Positions 20,276 through 27,851 of a stretch of DNA of 64,000 bases are shown here, in pieces. The notes below the pieces were generated by a model. That model was not told where the DNA came from, ran no database searches, and saw only the letters and a program-made list of their open reading frames with translations. A program made the translations under genes and the position numbers. Origin of the DNA: Streptomyces thermolilacinus SPC6. GTDB taxonomy: Bacteria; Actinomycetota; Actinomycetes; Streptomycetales; Streptomycetaceae. How positions within the stretch are numbered: position 1 is the stretch's first letter; each line of letters opens with the position of its first letter. The DNA is taken from the NCBI RefSeq assembly GCF_000478605.2, contig NZ_ASHX02000001.1:3077895-3141894 (forward strand). The letters run 5' to 3'.

Positions 20276-20955
20276 CAGGCGTTGACCAGCTTCTTGAGGA
20301 TCGAGGTGAAGAAACCGAGCCCGTCGGTCCTGCCCGTGCCGACGAGCGGCTCCACGGCGTGCTCGGGGTGCGGCATGAGGCCGACGACGTTGCCCGCGGC
20401 GTTGGTGATGCCCGCGATGTCGCGCAGCGAGCCGTTGGGGTTCATGTCGAGGTACCGGAACGCGACCCGGCCCTCCGCCTCCAGCTCGTCGAGCGTGCGC
20501 TCGTCGGCGACGTACCGGCCGTCCATGTTCTTCAGCGGTACGGAGATCTCCTGGCCCTGCTCGTAGTCGGCGGTCCAGGCGGTGTTCGCGTTCTCCACCC
20601 GCAGCTTCTGGTCGCGGCAGATGAAGTGCAGGTGGTTGTTGCGCAGCATGGCGCCGGGCAGCAGGTGGGCCTCGGTGAGGATCTGGAAGCCGTTGCAGAT
20701 GCCGAGGACCGGCATGCCGGCCTTCGCCTGCTCGATGACCGACTCCATGACCGGCGAGAACCGGGAGATCGCCCCGGCCCGCAGGTAGTCGCCGTAGCTG
20801 AAGCCGCCCGCGAGGACGACCGCGTCCACCTGCTTGAGGTCCTTGTCACGGTGCCAGAGCGAGACGGGCTCCGCCCCGGCGAGCCGGGCGGCGCGCAGGG
20901 CGTCCTGGTCGTCGAGCGTCCCGGGGAAGGTGACGACTCCGATGCGGGACGTCAC
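20275..20955 (-). CDS. purQ: Phosphoribosylformylglycinamidine synthase glutaminase subunit PurQ
   Basis: This 226-residue class I glutamine amidotransferase supplies ammonia to PurL. The nucleophile Cys87 sits in [12 protein letters not shown], and the catalytic His and Glu lie in [11 protein letters not shown]. It overlaps purS by 4 nt and purL by 1 nt, which implies translational coupling and equal subunit synthesis. Confidence 0.98.
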
Positions 20956-21200
20956 GCCTCCTCCACCTTGACGACGAAGTCCTCGATGACGGTGTTGGCA
21001 AGGAAGGTTTCGGCCATCTCGTGGATGCGGGCGAGGGCGGCGTCATCGACCGGGCCCTCCACATCCAGCTCGAAGCGCTTCCCCTGGCGGACGTCGGCGA
21101 TCCCCTCGAAACCGAGGCGGGGCAGTGCGCGCTGCACCGCCTGGCCCTGCGGGTCGAGGATCTCCGGCTTGAGCATGACGTCGACTACGACGCGTGCCAC
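20952..21200 (-). CDS. purS: Phosphoribosylformylglycinamidine synthase subunit PurS
   Basis: This 82-residue protein is the small bridging subunit that connects PurL and Pur[20 protein letters not shown] at the start and [21 protein letters not shown] are typical. The GTG at 21200 was chosen because it gives the family length; the frame extends to 21296 without similarity. It is the first gene of purSQL, with a candidate operator about 60 nt upstream. Confidence 0.95.
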   Translation of the reverse strand: MARVVVDVMLKPEILDPQGQAVQRALPRLGFEGIADVRQGKRFELDVEGPVDDAALARIHEMAETFLANTVIEDFVVKVEEA

Positions 21201-21629
21201 TGGCACTCCCGGTGGTGTGTTGCGTGGGCGGTTCACCCAGCGTACCTGCCTACAAATTCTACGCGAGTAGATTTCCAGAGGAACCCACAAACGCATGAAA
21301 CGATCTTGGGTGGAAGGGACACAGAAGGGGCGCGGAGGGGCCGCGGAAGGGGCGAGGAGGCCGGGGGCCCGTCACTGCCGGAAGGGCAGGAAGTGGCGCG
21401 TGAGTGCCGTGGGGCCCCGCCCGTCGAGAAGCGCCCGGAAAAATCCCGGAAAAGAATCGCGGCGCCGCCATTGCGTACGGACACGCGGGGACAATTGCCG
21501 GGTCTTCCCAGTGCGGCACTTCTGGCTGTACAAAGGAATACACCCATCTAAATCAGGTATCGCCGCACGTCAAACGTGTCACACAACACACCGGGAACGG
21601 CGGCTTACCACGGGAAAGGACCGATATCC
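21201..21629. promoter_or_regulatory. Divergent promoter region between purS and lsrL
   Basis: This 429-bp intergenic region drives purSQL leftward and lsrL rightward. It includes AT-richer patches near 21250-21300 and 21530-21600, where promoters are likely. Apart from the palindrome listed separately I see no gene in it. Confidence 0.5.
21258..21271. promoter_or_regulatory. Candidate operator palindrome upstream of purSQL
   Basis: TCTACGCGAGTAGA is a 5+4+5 inverted repeat flanked by AAAT and TTT, 58-71 nt upstream of the purS start. A regulator of purine synthesis could bind here. A weakly related GAGTGTAGGCGAG lies just upstream of purF (about 15434-15446). The regulator is unknown. Confidence 0.4.
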
Positions 21630-21956
21630 GTGGCGCAGCGCGTAGTAGTCACGCTCACCGACGACATCGAGGGCGGGGAAGCGGCGGAAACGGTCAGGTT
21701 CGGCCTCGACGGTAAGTGGTACGAGATCGACCTCAATGAAGCCAATGCAGAGAAACTGCGCAAGGCTCTCGCCCCGTACATGGAAGCCGGGCGAAAGAAG
21801 TCCGGCACGGAGAAGGCCCGCAAGGCGTTCCAGCACACCTCCGTGGCCCCGGACCCGGCGGCCGTACGCGCCTGGGCGCAGTCCAACAAGATGGACGTGC
21901 CGGCGCGCGGCCGCATCCCGAAGCGGGTCTACGACGCCTTCCACGAGGCCAACTGA
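21630..21956 (+). CDS. lsrL: Lsr2-family nucleoid-associated protein LsrL
   Basis: This 108-residue protein starts VAQRVVVTLTDDIEGGEAAE, the Lsr2 dimerisation domain. It ends with the DNA-binding domain AVRAWAQSNK...PARGRIPKRV, in which RGR at 93-95 inserts into the AT-rich minor groove. Streptomyces carry two Lsr2 proteins. The location next to purS and the short linker match the paralogue LsrL as I remember it. Lsr2 proteins silence AT-rich, often foreign DNA, so the AT-richer island at 36-38.7 kb is a plausible target. The GTG at 21630 follows GGAAAGGA. Confidence 0.9.
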   Translation: MAQRVVVTLTDDIEGGEAAETVRFGLDGKWYEIDLNEANAEKLRKALAPYMEAGRKKSGTEKARKAFQHTSVAPDPAAVRAWAQSNKMDVPARGRIPKRVYDAFHEAN

Positions 21957-22367
21957 TCCCTGCCGATCCGGGACCCGGCCGGCCCCGGGGGCTCGGCCCG
22001 GTCGTACGGGCCGGGTGCCGTACGGGCGGGGCGGCACGGGCCGGCCCAGGGGGGTCGGCCCGGTCGTACGGGCCGAAGCGGTACTGGGCCGGGGCTCCGT
22101 TGAGGGTGGCCCGGCGGGCCGTGCCGGGACGGGCGCGGCGGCGTACGGCGGTGCCGTACCGGTCCGCCTCGTGCGGGGCCGGGTGCCTGACCGGCGAGGC
22201 CCGCCGCGGGCGGCTCCGCGCGCCGGTGCCGGGACCTGCGGGCACGGGCCCCGAGGGCCGTCGCGGGCGGGCTCCCGGCACCGAGTTGCGCGGCACCCCC
22301 CTTGATCGGCTAAAGTCTGGAGCACGCCGAGGGGCGAGGCCGAAAAGCCGAGCGCCTCACGGAGCGT
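21957..22367. other. GC-rich non-coding stretch with short repeats, then tRNA promoter
   Basis: Copies of CTCGGCCCGGTCGTACGGGCC-like sequence occur near 21990 and 22046, and smaller GTACGGGCC echoes occur nearby. No gene is credible. A TAAAGT -10 box at 22312 fits the tRNA-Gly promoter. Confidence 0.4.
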
Positions 22368-22442
22368 GCGGGTGTAGTTCAGTAGTAGAACATCCCCCTT
22401 CCAGGGGGAAGGCGCAGTGTGCGATTCCTGTCACCCGCTCCA
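22368..22442 (+). tRNA. tRNA-Gly (TCC)
   Basis: The acceptor GCGGGTG (22368-22374) pairs with 22432-22438. The anticodon loop CTTCCAG between TCCCC and GGGGA gives anticodon TCC, reading GGA. The discriminator is T at 22439 and CCA is encoded at 22440-22442. Confidence 0.95.
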
Positions 22443-22518
22443 CATCACGTACCGACCACTCCGGTGGATCAGGTACAGTGGTGTTCGCACCGCCCGGTGA
22501 GAGCCGGTCGGGAGCAAT

Positions 22519-22591
22519 GCGGACGTGGCTCAGTTGGTAGAGCATCACCTTGCCAAGGTGAGGGTCGCGAGTTCGAATCTCGTCGTCCGCT
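22519..22591 (+). tRNA. tRNA-Gly (GCC), copy 1
   Basis: The acceptor GCGGACG (22519-22525) pairs with 22584-22590. The anticodon loop TTGCCAA gives GCC, reading GGC/GGT. CCA is not encoded here. The 73-nt body is identical to the copy at 26643. Confidence 0.96.
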
Positions 22592-22600
22592 CGTGAATGG

Positions 22601-22626
22601 GAACCCCGGTCAATCGACCGGGGTTC
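22601..22626 (+). terminator. Terminator of the tRNA-Gly pair
   Basis: A 10-bp perfect stem (22601-22610 with 22617-22626) with a 6-nt loop and a modest T-rich tail lies just after the tRNA. Confidence 0.75.
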
Positions 22627-22753
22627 TCGTCGTTTATCCCCCTGCCCGGCAGATTGCAGATGTCCGCGCCTGGCCGGGCCCATGACATTTGTCAGCGGTC
22701 TCCGATGACACCGCGTACTGCCGGGCCGCCCTCCCCGCCGCGACGCTGGAGCC

Positions 22754-23719
22754 ATGACCAGCGACGATCACCACCCGGGCCTCGCCCGCCCCGGACACGG
22801 CCACGCCATCGAGGCCGAGGACCTGCGGCGCCGGTACGCAGAGGGCTTCGAGGCCGTGAGCGGAGTCACCTTCGCCGTCCCGTACGGCGAGGTCTTCGCC
22901 CTCCTCGGCACCAACGGCGCGGGCAAGACCTCCACCGTCGAACTCCTCGAAGGGCTCGCGCCCGCGAGCGGCGGCCACGTCCGCGTCCTCGGCCACGACC
23001 CGTACCGGGAACGCGCCGCCGTCCGGCCGCGCATCGGCGTGATGCTCCAGGAGGGCGGCTTCCCCTCCGACCTGACCGTCGCGGAGACCGTCCGCATGTG
23101 GGCCGGGTGCACCAGCGGCGCCCGCCCCACCGGGGAGGCCCTCGACATGGTCGGCCTCGCCGCGCGGGCACGGGTCCGCGTCAAGCAGCTGTCCGGCGGC
23201 GAGCGGCGCCGCCTCGACTTGGCGCTCGCCCTCCTCGGCCGCCCCGAGGTGCTGTTCCTCGACGAACCGACCACCGGACTGGACGCCGGGGGCCGCCGCG
23301 ACACCTGGGACCTCGTACGGCACCTGCGCGACACCGGCACCACCGTGCTGCTCACCACGCACTACCTGGAGGAGGCCGAGGCCCTCGCCGACCAGCTGGC
23401 CATCATGCGGGGCGGCCGGATCGTCACGTCCGGCACCCCGTCGGAGGTCACCGCGTCCCGCCCGGCCCGTATCCGGTTCGAGCTGCCCGCCGGGGTGCCC
23501 GTCGCGCGGCTGCCGCTCCACCTGCGGGCCGCCCAGCCCGACGGACGGCGCGTCGAGATCCGCACGCACGACCTCCAGGCCGCACTGGCCGAGCTGCTGC
23601 GGTGGGCGGACGAACACGGCGTACGGCTCGAAGCGCTCGACGCGCGGTCGGCGTCCCTGGAAGAGGCGTTCCTGGAGATCGCCCGCGCCGACGCCACCAC
23701 CGCACCGGCGGGGGTGTGA
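22754..23719 (+). CDS. ABC transporter ATP-binding protein (ABC-2 type exporter)
   Basis: This 321-residue ATPase has Walker A GTNGAGKT at 52-59, the signature LSGGERRR near 147 and Walker [18 protein letters not shown]-terminal extension of about 90 residues is typical of CcmA/DrrA-like drug or lipid exporters. It is followed with a 1-nt gap by its permease and then by a kinase and response regulator. That arrangement is like the B. subtilis DesK- and YvfTU-type modules, where the regulators control the transporter. The substrate is unknown. Confidence 0.93.
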   Translation: MTSDDHHPGLARPGHGHAIEAEDLRRRYAEGFEAVSGVTFAVPYGEVFALLGTNGAGKTSTVELLEGLAPASGGHVRVLGHDPYRERAAVRPRIGVMLQEGGFPSDLTVAETVRMWAGCTSGARPTGEALDMVGLAARARVRVKQLSGGERRRLDLALALLGRPEVLFLDEPTTGLDAGGRRDTWDLVRHLRDTGTTVLLTTHYLEEAEALADQLAIMRGGRIVTSGTPSEVTASRPARIRFELPAGVPVARLPLHLRAAQPDGRRVEIRTHDLQAALAELLRWADEHGVRLEALDARSASLEEAFLEIARADATTAPAGV

Positions 23720-23720
23720 C

Positions 23721-24521
23721 ATGGCGACCCCCACCAACACCGCGACCACGGCCGGCACCACCACGGCGGCCGGGCGGCTCGGCGCGCTCGCCCGCGCCGA
23801 ACTGATCCTCCTCGTCCGCAACCGGACGGCCCTCTTCGTCACCCTGCTGATGCCGCTGCTGATGATCGGCTCCATCCGCGCCGGCCTCGACCGCGCCGGA
23901 CTGGAGGGGACCGGGATGACCCTGGTCGAGGCGGCCATGACCGGCGGCCTCGGCATGGTCCTCGTCATCGTCGTCTACCTGAACCTCGTTCCCGCCTACG
24001 TCGCCCGTCGCGAGGAGCTCGTCCTGAAGCGGCTGCGCACCGGGGAGGCGTCCGACGCGGAGATCCTCGCCGGGACGGCCCTGCCCTCGGTGGCGCTCAC
24101 CCTCGCCCAGTGCGTGATCATGGTGGTGGCCGCGGTGGCGTTCCTCGGCGTACGGGCGCCGCAGCGGCCCGAGCTGCTCGTCGCGGGCGTGGCCGTCGGC
24201 ATCGTGCTGCTCGGCGCGCTCGCCGCGTACACCTCGACCCTGACCAGGACCGTGGAGAGCGCGCAGCTGACGACGATGCCGCTGTTCCTCGTCTCGGCGT
24301 TCGGCTCCGGGCTGTTCGTGCCGCTTGAGGTCTTCCCGGAGAAGGTCGAGGCGGTGTGCGCGCTGCTGCCGGTGACGGGCGTCGTGACGCTGCTGCGGGC
24401 CGGGTGGCTCGGCGGCGCGGACGCCGGGGAGCTGCTGCGGGCCGGGGCGACCGCTCTGGTCTGGACGGCGGTGGCGGTGTTTGCTGTGCGACGGCGGTTC
24501 CGGTGGGAGCCCCGCCACTGA
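23721..24521 (+). CDS. ABC-2 type transporter permease
   Basis: This 266-residue protein has about six hydrophobic segments. It begins with an amphipathic stretch (LGALARAELILLVRNRTALF), as usual for ABC-2 permeases. The helices include GLGMVLVIVVYLNLVPAYV and LPVTGVVTLLRAGWL. It pairs with the ATPase directly upstream to form an exporter in the cytoplasmic membrane. Confidence 0.9.
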   Translation: MATPTNTATTAGTTTAAGRLGALARAELILLVRNRTALFVTLLMPLLMIGSIRAGLDRAGLEGTGMTLVEAAMTGGLGMVLVIVVYLNLVPAYVARREELVLKRLRTGEASDAEILAGTALPSVALTLAQCVIMVVAAVAFLGVRAPQRPELLVAGVAVGIVLLGALAAYTSTLTRTVESAQLTTMPLFLVSAFGSGLFVPLEVFPEKVEAVCALLPVTGVVTLLRAGWLGGADAGELLRAGATALVWTAVAVFAVRRRFRWEPRH

Positions 24522-24686
24522 GGCGCCACCGCGGCGTCGCCGCAGCACGGGGCCGGGACGCCGACGGGCCGACGAGGCTGAGGAGGCCGACGGGCGTTGG
24601 GGCCTTGGGGTCCTCGGGCGTTGGGGCCCTGGGGCCTTGGGGGCCTTCGGGCCTTCGGGGAACGGATCGGGAGGGGGTACGGGCGC

Positions 24687-26015
24687 ATGGCGAGGCTGAC
24701 CGGCTGGTGGACGCGCAGGAGCAACCCGGAGAAGGTCGAGCTCTACACGCGGTGGACCTACCACGGGCTCGCCTGCGTGGCCGTCCTCATCGGGGGGATG
24801 CCCGCGCTGGCGGCGACCGGGAAGGTGGGGCCGCTCGGCGGGTGGCTGTTCCTGATGGTGGTCGTCCACACCGTGCTGGTCGCCGTGCTGTCGGGGCGGG
24901 CCCTCAGCTGGCAGCTCGGGCGGCGCGAGCGCCCGGCCCGGCTCGCCGCCGCCGTCGCGGTGCTCACCGTCGGCGGTTGCCTCACCGTGCTGGCGCTGCG
25001 GCGGTGGCGGCCCGACGTGGACCTCCAGATGTCGATGTACGTGGCGGCCGGGATGGCCAGCTGGGGCGTCGGCTCGCTCTCCCTCTGCACGACGCGGGTA
25101 CGGCACATGCTCGGCCTCACGGTCGTCGCGGTGGCCGGGCTCGCGGCGGGCGCGCTGGCGGTGGGGCTGCCGCTCACCGACACCGTCGCCTACACCTTCT
25201 CGGCCGCGTTCGGCGTGGTCGTGTTCGCCACCACCAGCGGCTTCTCCGGGTGGCTGCTGCGGGCCGTGTGGGAGCTGGACGCCGCCCACCGGCTCCAGGC
25301 ACGGCTGGCCGTCGCCGAGGAACGGCTGCGGTTCGCGCGGGACCTCCACGACGTGATGGGGCGGAACCTGTCGGTCATCGCCCTCAAGAGCGAACTGGCC
25401 GTGCAGCTGGCCCGGCGCGGGTCCGCCGGGCGGGCCGTGGCGGAGATGGGCGAGGTGCAGCGGATCGCCCGCGAGTCCCAGCGGGAGGTGCGGGACGTGG
25501 TGCGCGGCTACCGGGAGGCCGACCTCCACACCGAACTGGAGGGCGCGCGGGGCGTCCTGGCCGCCGCGGGCATACGGTGCCGCATCGACCTGCGGGACAC
25601 GGACACGGACCTGTCGGCCGCCGCCCAGTCCGCCCTCGCGTGGGTCGTCCGGGAGGCCACGACGAACGTCCTGCGCCACAGCGACGCCCGCCACTGCCGC
25701 GTGACGGTGTCGGCAGGACCGGCGGACGCGGGGCACGCGGTGCTGGTCATCGAGAACGACGGCGTGGGCCCTGTCGGCGGCGCGGGCGCTGGTGGCGGCG
25801 CGGGTCCCGGGCGTGGCCCTGACGGCGTGGGCGCGCCGGGCGGTGCCGGGTCCGGGCTGGCCGGGCTGCGGGAGCGGCTCGATGTGCTGGGCGGGGTGCT
25901 GGAAGCCGGGCCCGTGGGCGCCGACGGGCGGTTCCGGGTCACCGCCCGGGTGCCCCTCGCGGGCGAGGAACGCCGCCCCGCCGTGGCCGAGCCGGCCGGG
26001 AAGGAGCTGTCGTGA
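24687..26015 (+). CDS. Sensor histidine kinase (NarL/DesK type)
   Basis: This 442-residue protein has six or so transmembrane helices in its first 195 residues and no large extracellular loop, which suggests an intramembrane sensor. His221 in RFARDLHDVMGR is the phosphorylation site of a HisKA_3 domain. A HATPase domain follows, with VVREATTNVLRHS and a glycine-rich lid extended by an unusual Gly/Ala repeat (GGAGAGGGAG). It overlaps the response regulator by 4 nt. The gap upstream holds short GGGGCCTTGG-type repeats. Confidence 0.92.
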   Translation: MARLTGWWTRRSNPEKVELYTRWTYHGLACVAVLIGGMPALAATGKVGPLGGWLFLMVVVHTVLVAVLSGRALSWQLGRRERPARLAAAVAVLTVGGCLTVLALRRWRPDVDLQMSMYVAAGMASWGVGSLSLCTTRVRHMLGLTVVAVAGLAAGALAVGLPLTDTVAYTFSAAFGVVVFATTSGFSGWLLRAVWELDAAHRLQARLAVAEERLRFARDLHDVMGRNLSVIALKSELAVQLARRGSAGRAVAEMGEVQRIARESQREVRDVVRGYREADLHTELEGARGVLAAAGIRCRIDLRDTDTDLSAAAQSALAWVVREATTNVLRHSDARHCRVTVSAGPADAGHAVLVIENDGVGPVGGAGAGGGAGPGRGPDGVGAPGGAGSGLAGLRERLDVLGGVLEAGPVGADGRFRVTARVPLAGEERRPAVAEPAGKELS

Positions 26016-26620
26016 CCGTACGCCTGCTGCTCGCCGACGACGAGCACCTCATCCGGGGCGCGCTCGCCGCGCTCCTCGGACTCGAGGACGACCTGGAGGT
26101 GGTCGCCGAGGCCGCGTCCGGCCCCGAGGCGATCGCCATGGCCCGGGTCCACCGGCCCGACGTGGCCGTCCTCGACCTCCAGATGCCCGGCGCCGACGGT
26201 GTGAGAGTCGCCACATCCCTCCGGGCCGAGCTGCCCTCCTGCCAGACCATGATCGTGACCGGTCACGGCCGCCCCGGACACCTCAAGCGGGCCCTCGCGG
26301 CGGGGGTGAGGGGCTTCGTCCCCAAGACCGTCAGCGCCCAGCGGCTCGCCGAGATCATCCGCAGCGTCCACGCCGGAAACCGTTACGTGGACCCGGAGTT
26401 GGCGGCAGACGCCATCTCCGCGGGCGACTCGCCGCTGACCGCGCGCGAGACCGAGGTGCTGGAACTCGCGGCCGACGGCGCCCCCGTGGCGGAGATCGCA
26501 CGGCGCGCCTCCCTCTCCCCCGGAACGGTCCGCAACTACCTCTCCTCCGCCGTCTCGAAGCTCGGCGCGGAGAACCGGCACACGGCAGTGCGTCTCGCGC
26601 GCGAGCGAGGTTGGGTATAG
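26012..26620 (+). CDS. LuxR/NarL-family response regulator
   Basis: This 202-residue protein has a receiver domain with Asp9/Asp10 and phosphoacceptor Asp55 (VAVLDLQMPG). A LuxR-type helix-turn-helix follows (LTARETEVLELAADG to HTAVRLARERGWV). It should be phosphorylated by the overlapping kinase and is likely to regulate the ABC genes upstream. Its stop codon lies inside TATAGT (26616-26621), a good -10 box for the tRNA-Gly gene that follows. Confidence 0.94.
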   Translation: MTVRLLLADDEHLIRGALAALLGLEDDLEVVAEAASGPEAIAMARVHRPDVAVLDLQMPGADGVRVATSLRAELPSCQTMIVTGHGRPGHLKRALAAGVRGFVPKTVSAQRLAEIIRSVHAGNRYVDPELAADAISAGDSPLTARETEVLELAADGAPVAEIARRASLSPGTVRNYLSSAVSKLGAENRHTAVRLARERGWV

Positions 26621-26642
26621 TGGGTCTCGCGCTACGGCGCAG

Positions 26643-26718
26643 GCGGACGTGGCTCAGTTGGTAGAGCATCACCTTGCCAAGGTGAGGGTCGCGAGTTCGA
26701 ATCTCGTCGTCCGCTCCA
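26643..26718 (+). tRNA. tRNA-Gly (GCC), copy 2
   Basis: The body at 26643-26715 is identical to copy 1 at 22519. Unlike copy 1, CCA is encoded (26716-26718). The two copies bracket the four-gene ABC/two-component module in direct orientation. Confidence 0.96.
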
Positions 26719-26721
26719 GAG

Positions 26722-26753
26722 CGAAGGCCCCGGTCATCAGACCGGGGCCTTCG
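26722..26753 (+). terminator. Terminator of tRNA-Gly copy 2
   Basis: A 13-bp perfect stem (26722-26734 with 26741-26753) with a 6-nt loop lies 4 nt after the CCA. Confidence 0.85.
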
Positions 26754-26783
26754 ACGTGTCCCGGCGTCCCGGTTCCACGGCGT

Positions 26784-26797
26784 GTTTCACGTGAAAC
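26784..26797. promoter_or_regulatory. parS site (ParB-binding palindrome)
   Basis: GTTTCACGTGAAAC is a perfect 14-bp palindrome identical to the bacterial parS consensus. It lies between the tRNA-Gly terminator and the 3' end of purC. In Streptomyces such sites cluster around the replication origin and nucleate ParB complexes for chromosome segregation during sporulation. I found no second perfect copy in the window. Confidence 0.92.
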
Positions 26798-26864
26798 GGG
26801 CGCCGGATACGACAGGACCGCCCCGCCACGCATGGGGTGGGGCGGTCCTGCGCGGCGGCGACGC

Positions 26865-27767
26865 CTACGACCAGGCCGTGCCGGTCAGCAGCTCGTACGC
26901 CTCGATGTACTTGGCGCGCGTCGCGTCCACGACCTCCTGCGGCAGCGGCGGGGGCGGCTGCTCGCTGTGCCGGTCCCAGCCGGACTCCGGGGAGGTCAGC
27001 CAGTCCCGTACGAACTGCTTGTCGTACGACGGCTGCGCGCGGCCCGGCTGCCACTCGGCGGCCGGCCAGAACCGCGAGGAGTCCGGCGTCAGCACCTCGT
27101 CCGCGAGGACCAGCCCGCCCTTGTCGTCGTAGCCGAATTCGAACTTCGTGTCCGCCAGGATGATCCCCCGGTCCCGCGCCACGTCCCGCGCGCGGCTGTA
27201 CACGGCCAGCGTGGACTGGCGGAGCTGCGCGGCGGTCTCGGCTCCGACCTGGCGGGCGACCTCCTCGTACGAGACGTTCTCGTCGTGCTCGCCGACGGCG
27301 GCCTTCGTCGCGGGTGTGAAGATCGGAGCGGGCAGTTCCGACCCGTCGGTGAGGCCCTCGGGGAGCGCGAGCCCGCAGACGGTGCGCGACTCCCGGTACT
27401 CGATCAGCCCGGAGCCGGTCAGATAGCCGCGCGCCACGCACTCGACCGGGATCATCCGCAGCGACTTGCAGACCAGCGTGCGGCCCGCCCAGTCGGCGGG
27501 GGCGCCCTCGGGCAGCTCCGTCGAGATCACATGGTTCGGGATGATGTCCGCGAGCTGGTCGAACCACCACAGGGAGAGCTGGGTGAGGACGCGGCCCTTG
27601 TCCGGGATCTCCGTGGGCAGCACCCAGTCGTAGGCGGACATGCGGTCGCTGGCGACCATCACGAGGTCGCCCGCCTCGTTCTGGTACAGCTCGCGCACCT
27701 TCCCGGTGTGCAGATGCACCAGGCCCGGCACCTGAAGGGGCTCGGGCTTTTCTACGAATCCGGACAC
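26865..27767 (-). CDS. purC: Phosphoribosylaminoimidazole-succinocarboxamide synthase
   Basis: This 300-residue SAICAR synthetase joins CAIR and aspartate with ATP. LHTGKVRELYQNEAGDLVMVASDRMSAYD contains the conserved GKVRELY and SDRxSAFD-like motifs. VKSLRMIPVECVARGYLTGSG and the ADTKFEFGYD segment are also typical. It appears to be transcribed alone, 84 nt from the dimethylformamidase-like gene upstream. Confidence 0.97.
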   Translation of the reverse strand: MSGFVEKPEPLQVPGLVHLHTGKVRELYQNEAGDLVMVASDRMSAYDWVLPTEIPDKGRVLTQLSLWWFDQLADIIPNHVISTELPEGAPADWAGRTLVCKSLRMIPVECVARGYLTGSGLIEYRESRTVCGLALPEGLTDGSELPAPIFTPATKAAVGEHDENVSYEEVARQVGAETAAQLRQSTLAVYSRARDVARDRGIILADTKFEFGYDDKGGLVLADEVLTPDSSRFWPAAEWQPGRAQPSYDKQFVRDWLTSPESGWDRHSEQPPPPLPQEVVDATRAKYIEAYELLTGTAWS

Positions 27768-27851
27768 GGTTCCTCCCCGTGGGTCTGTCCAATCGGCTCC
27801 GATTCTCCCGCACGGGGGGAGAGAGGCCGTGGCCAGGGGTGCAGGGACGTT

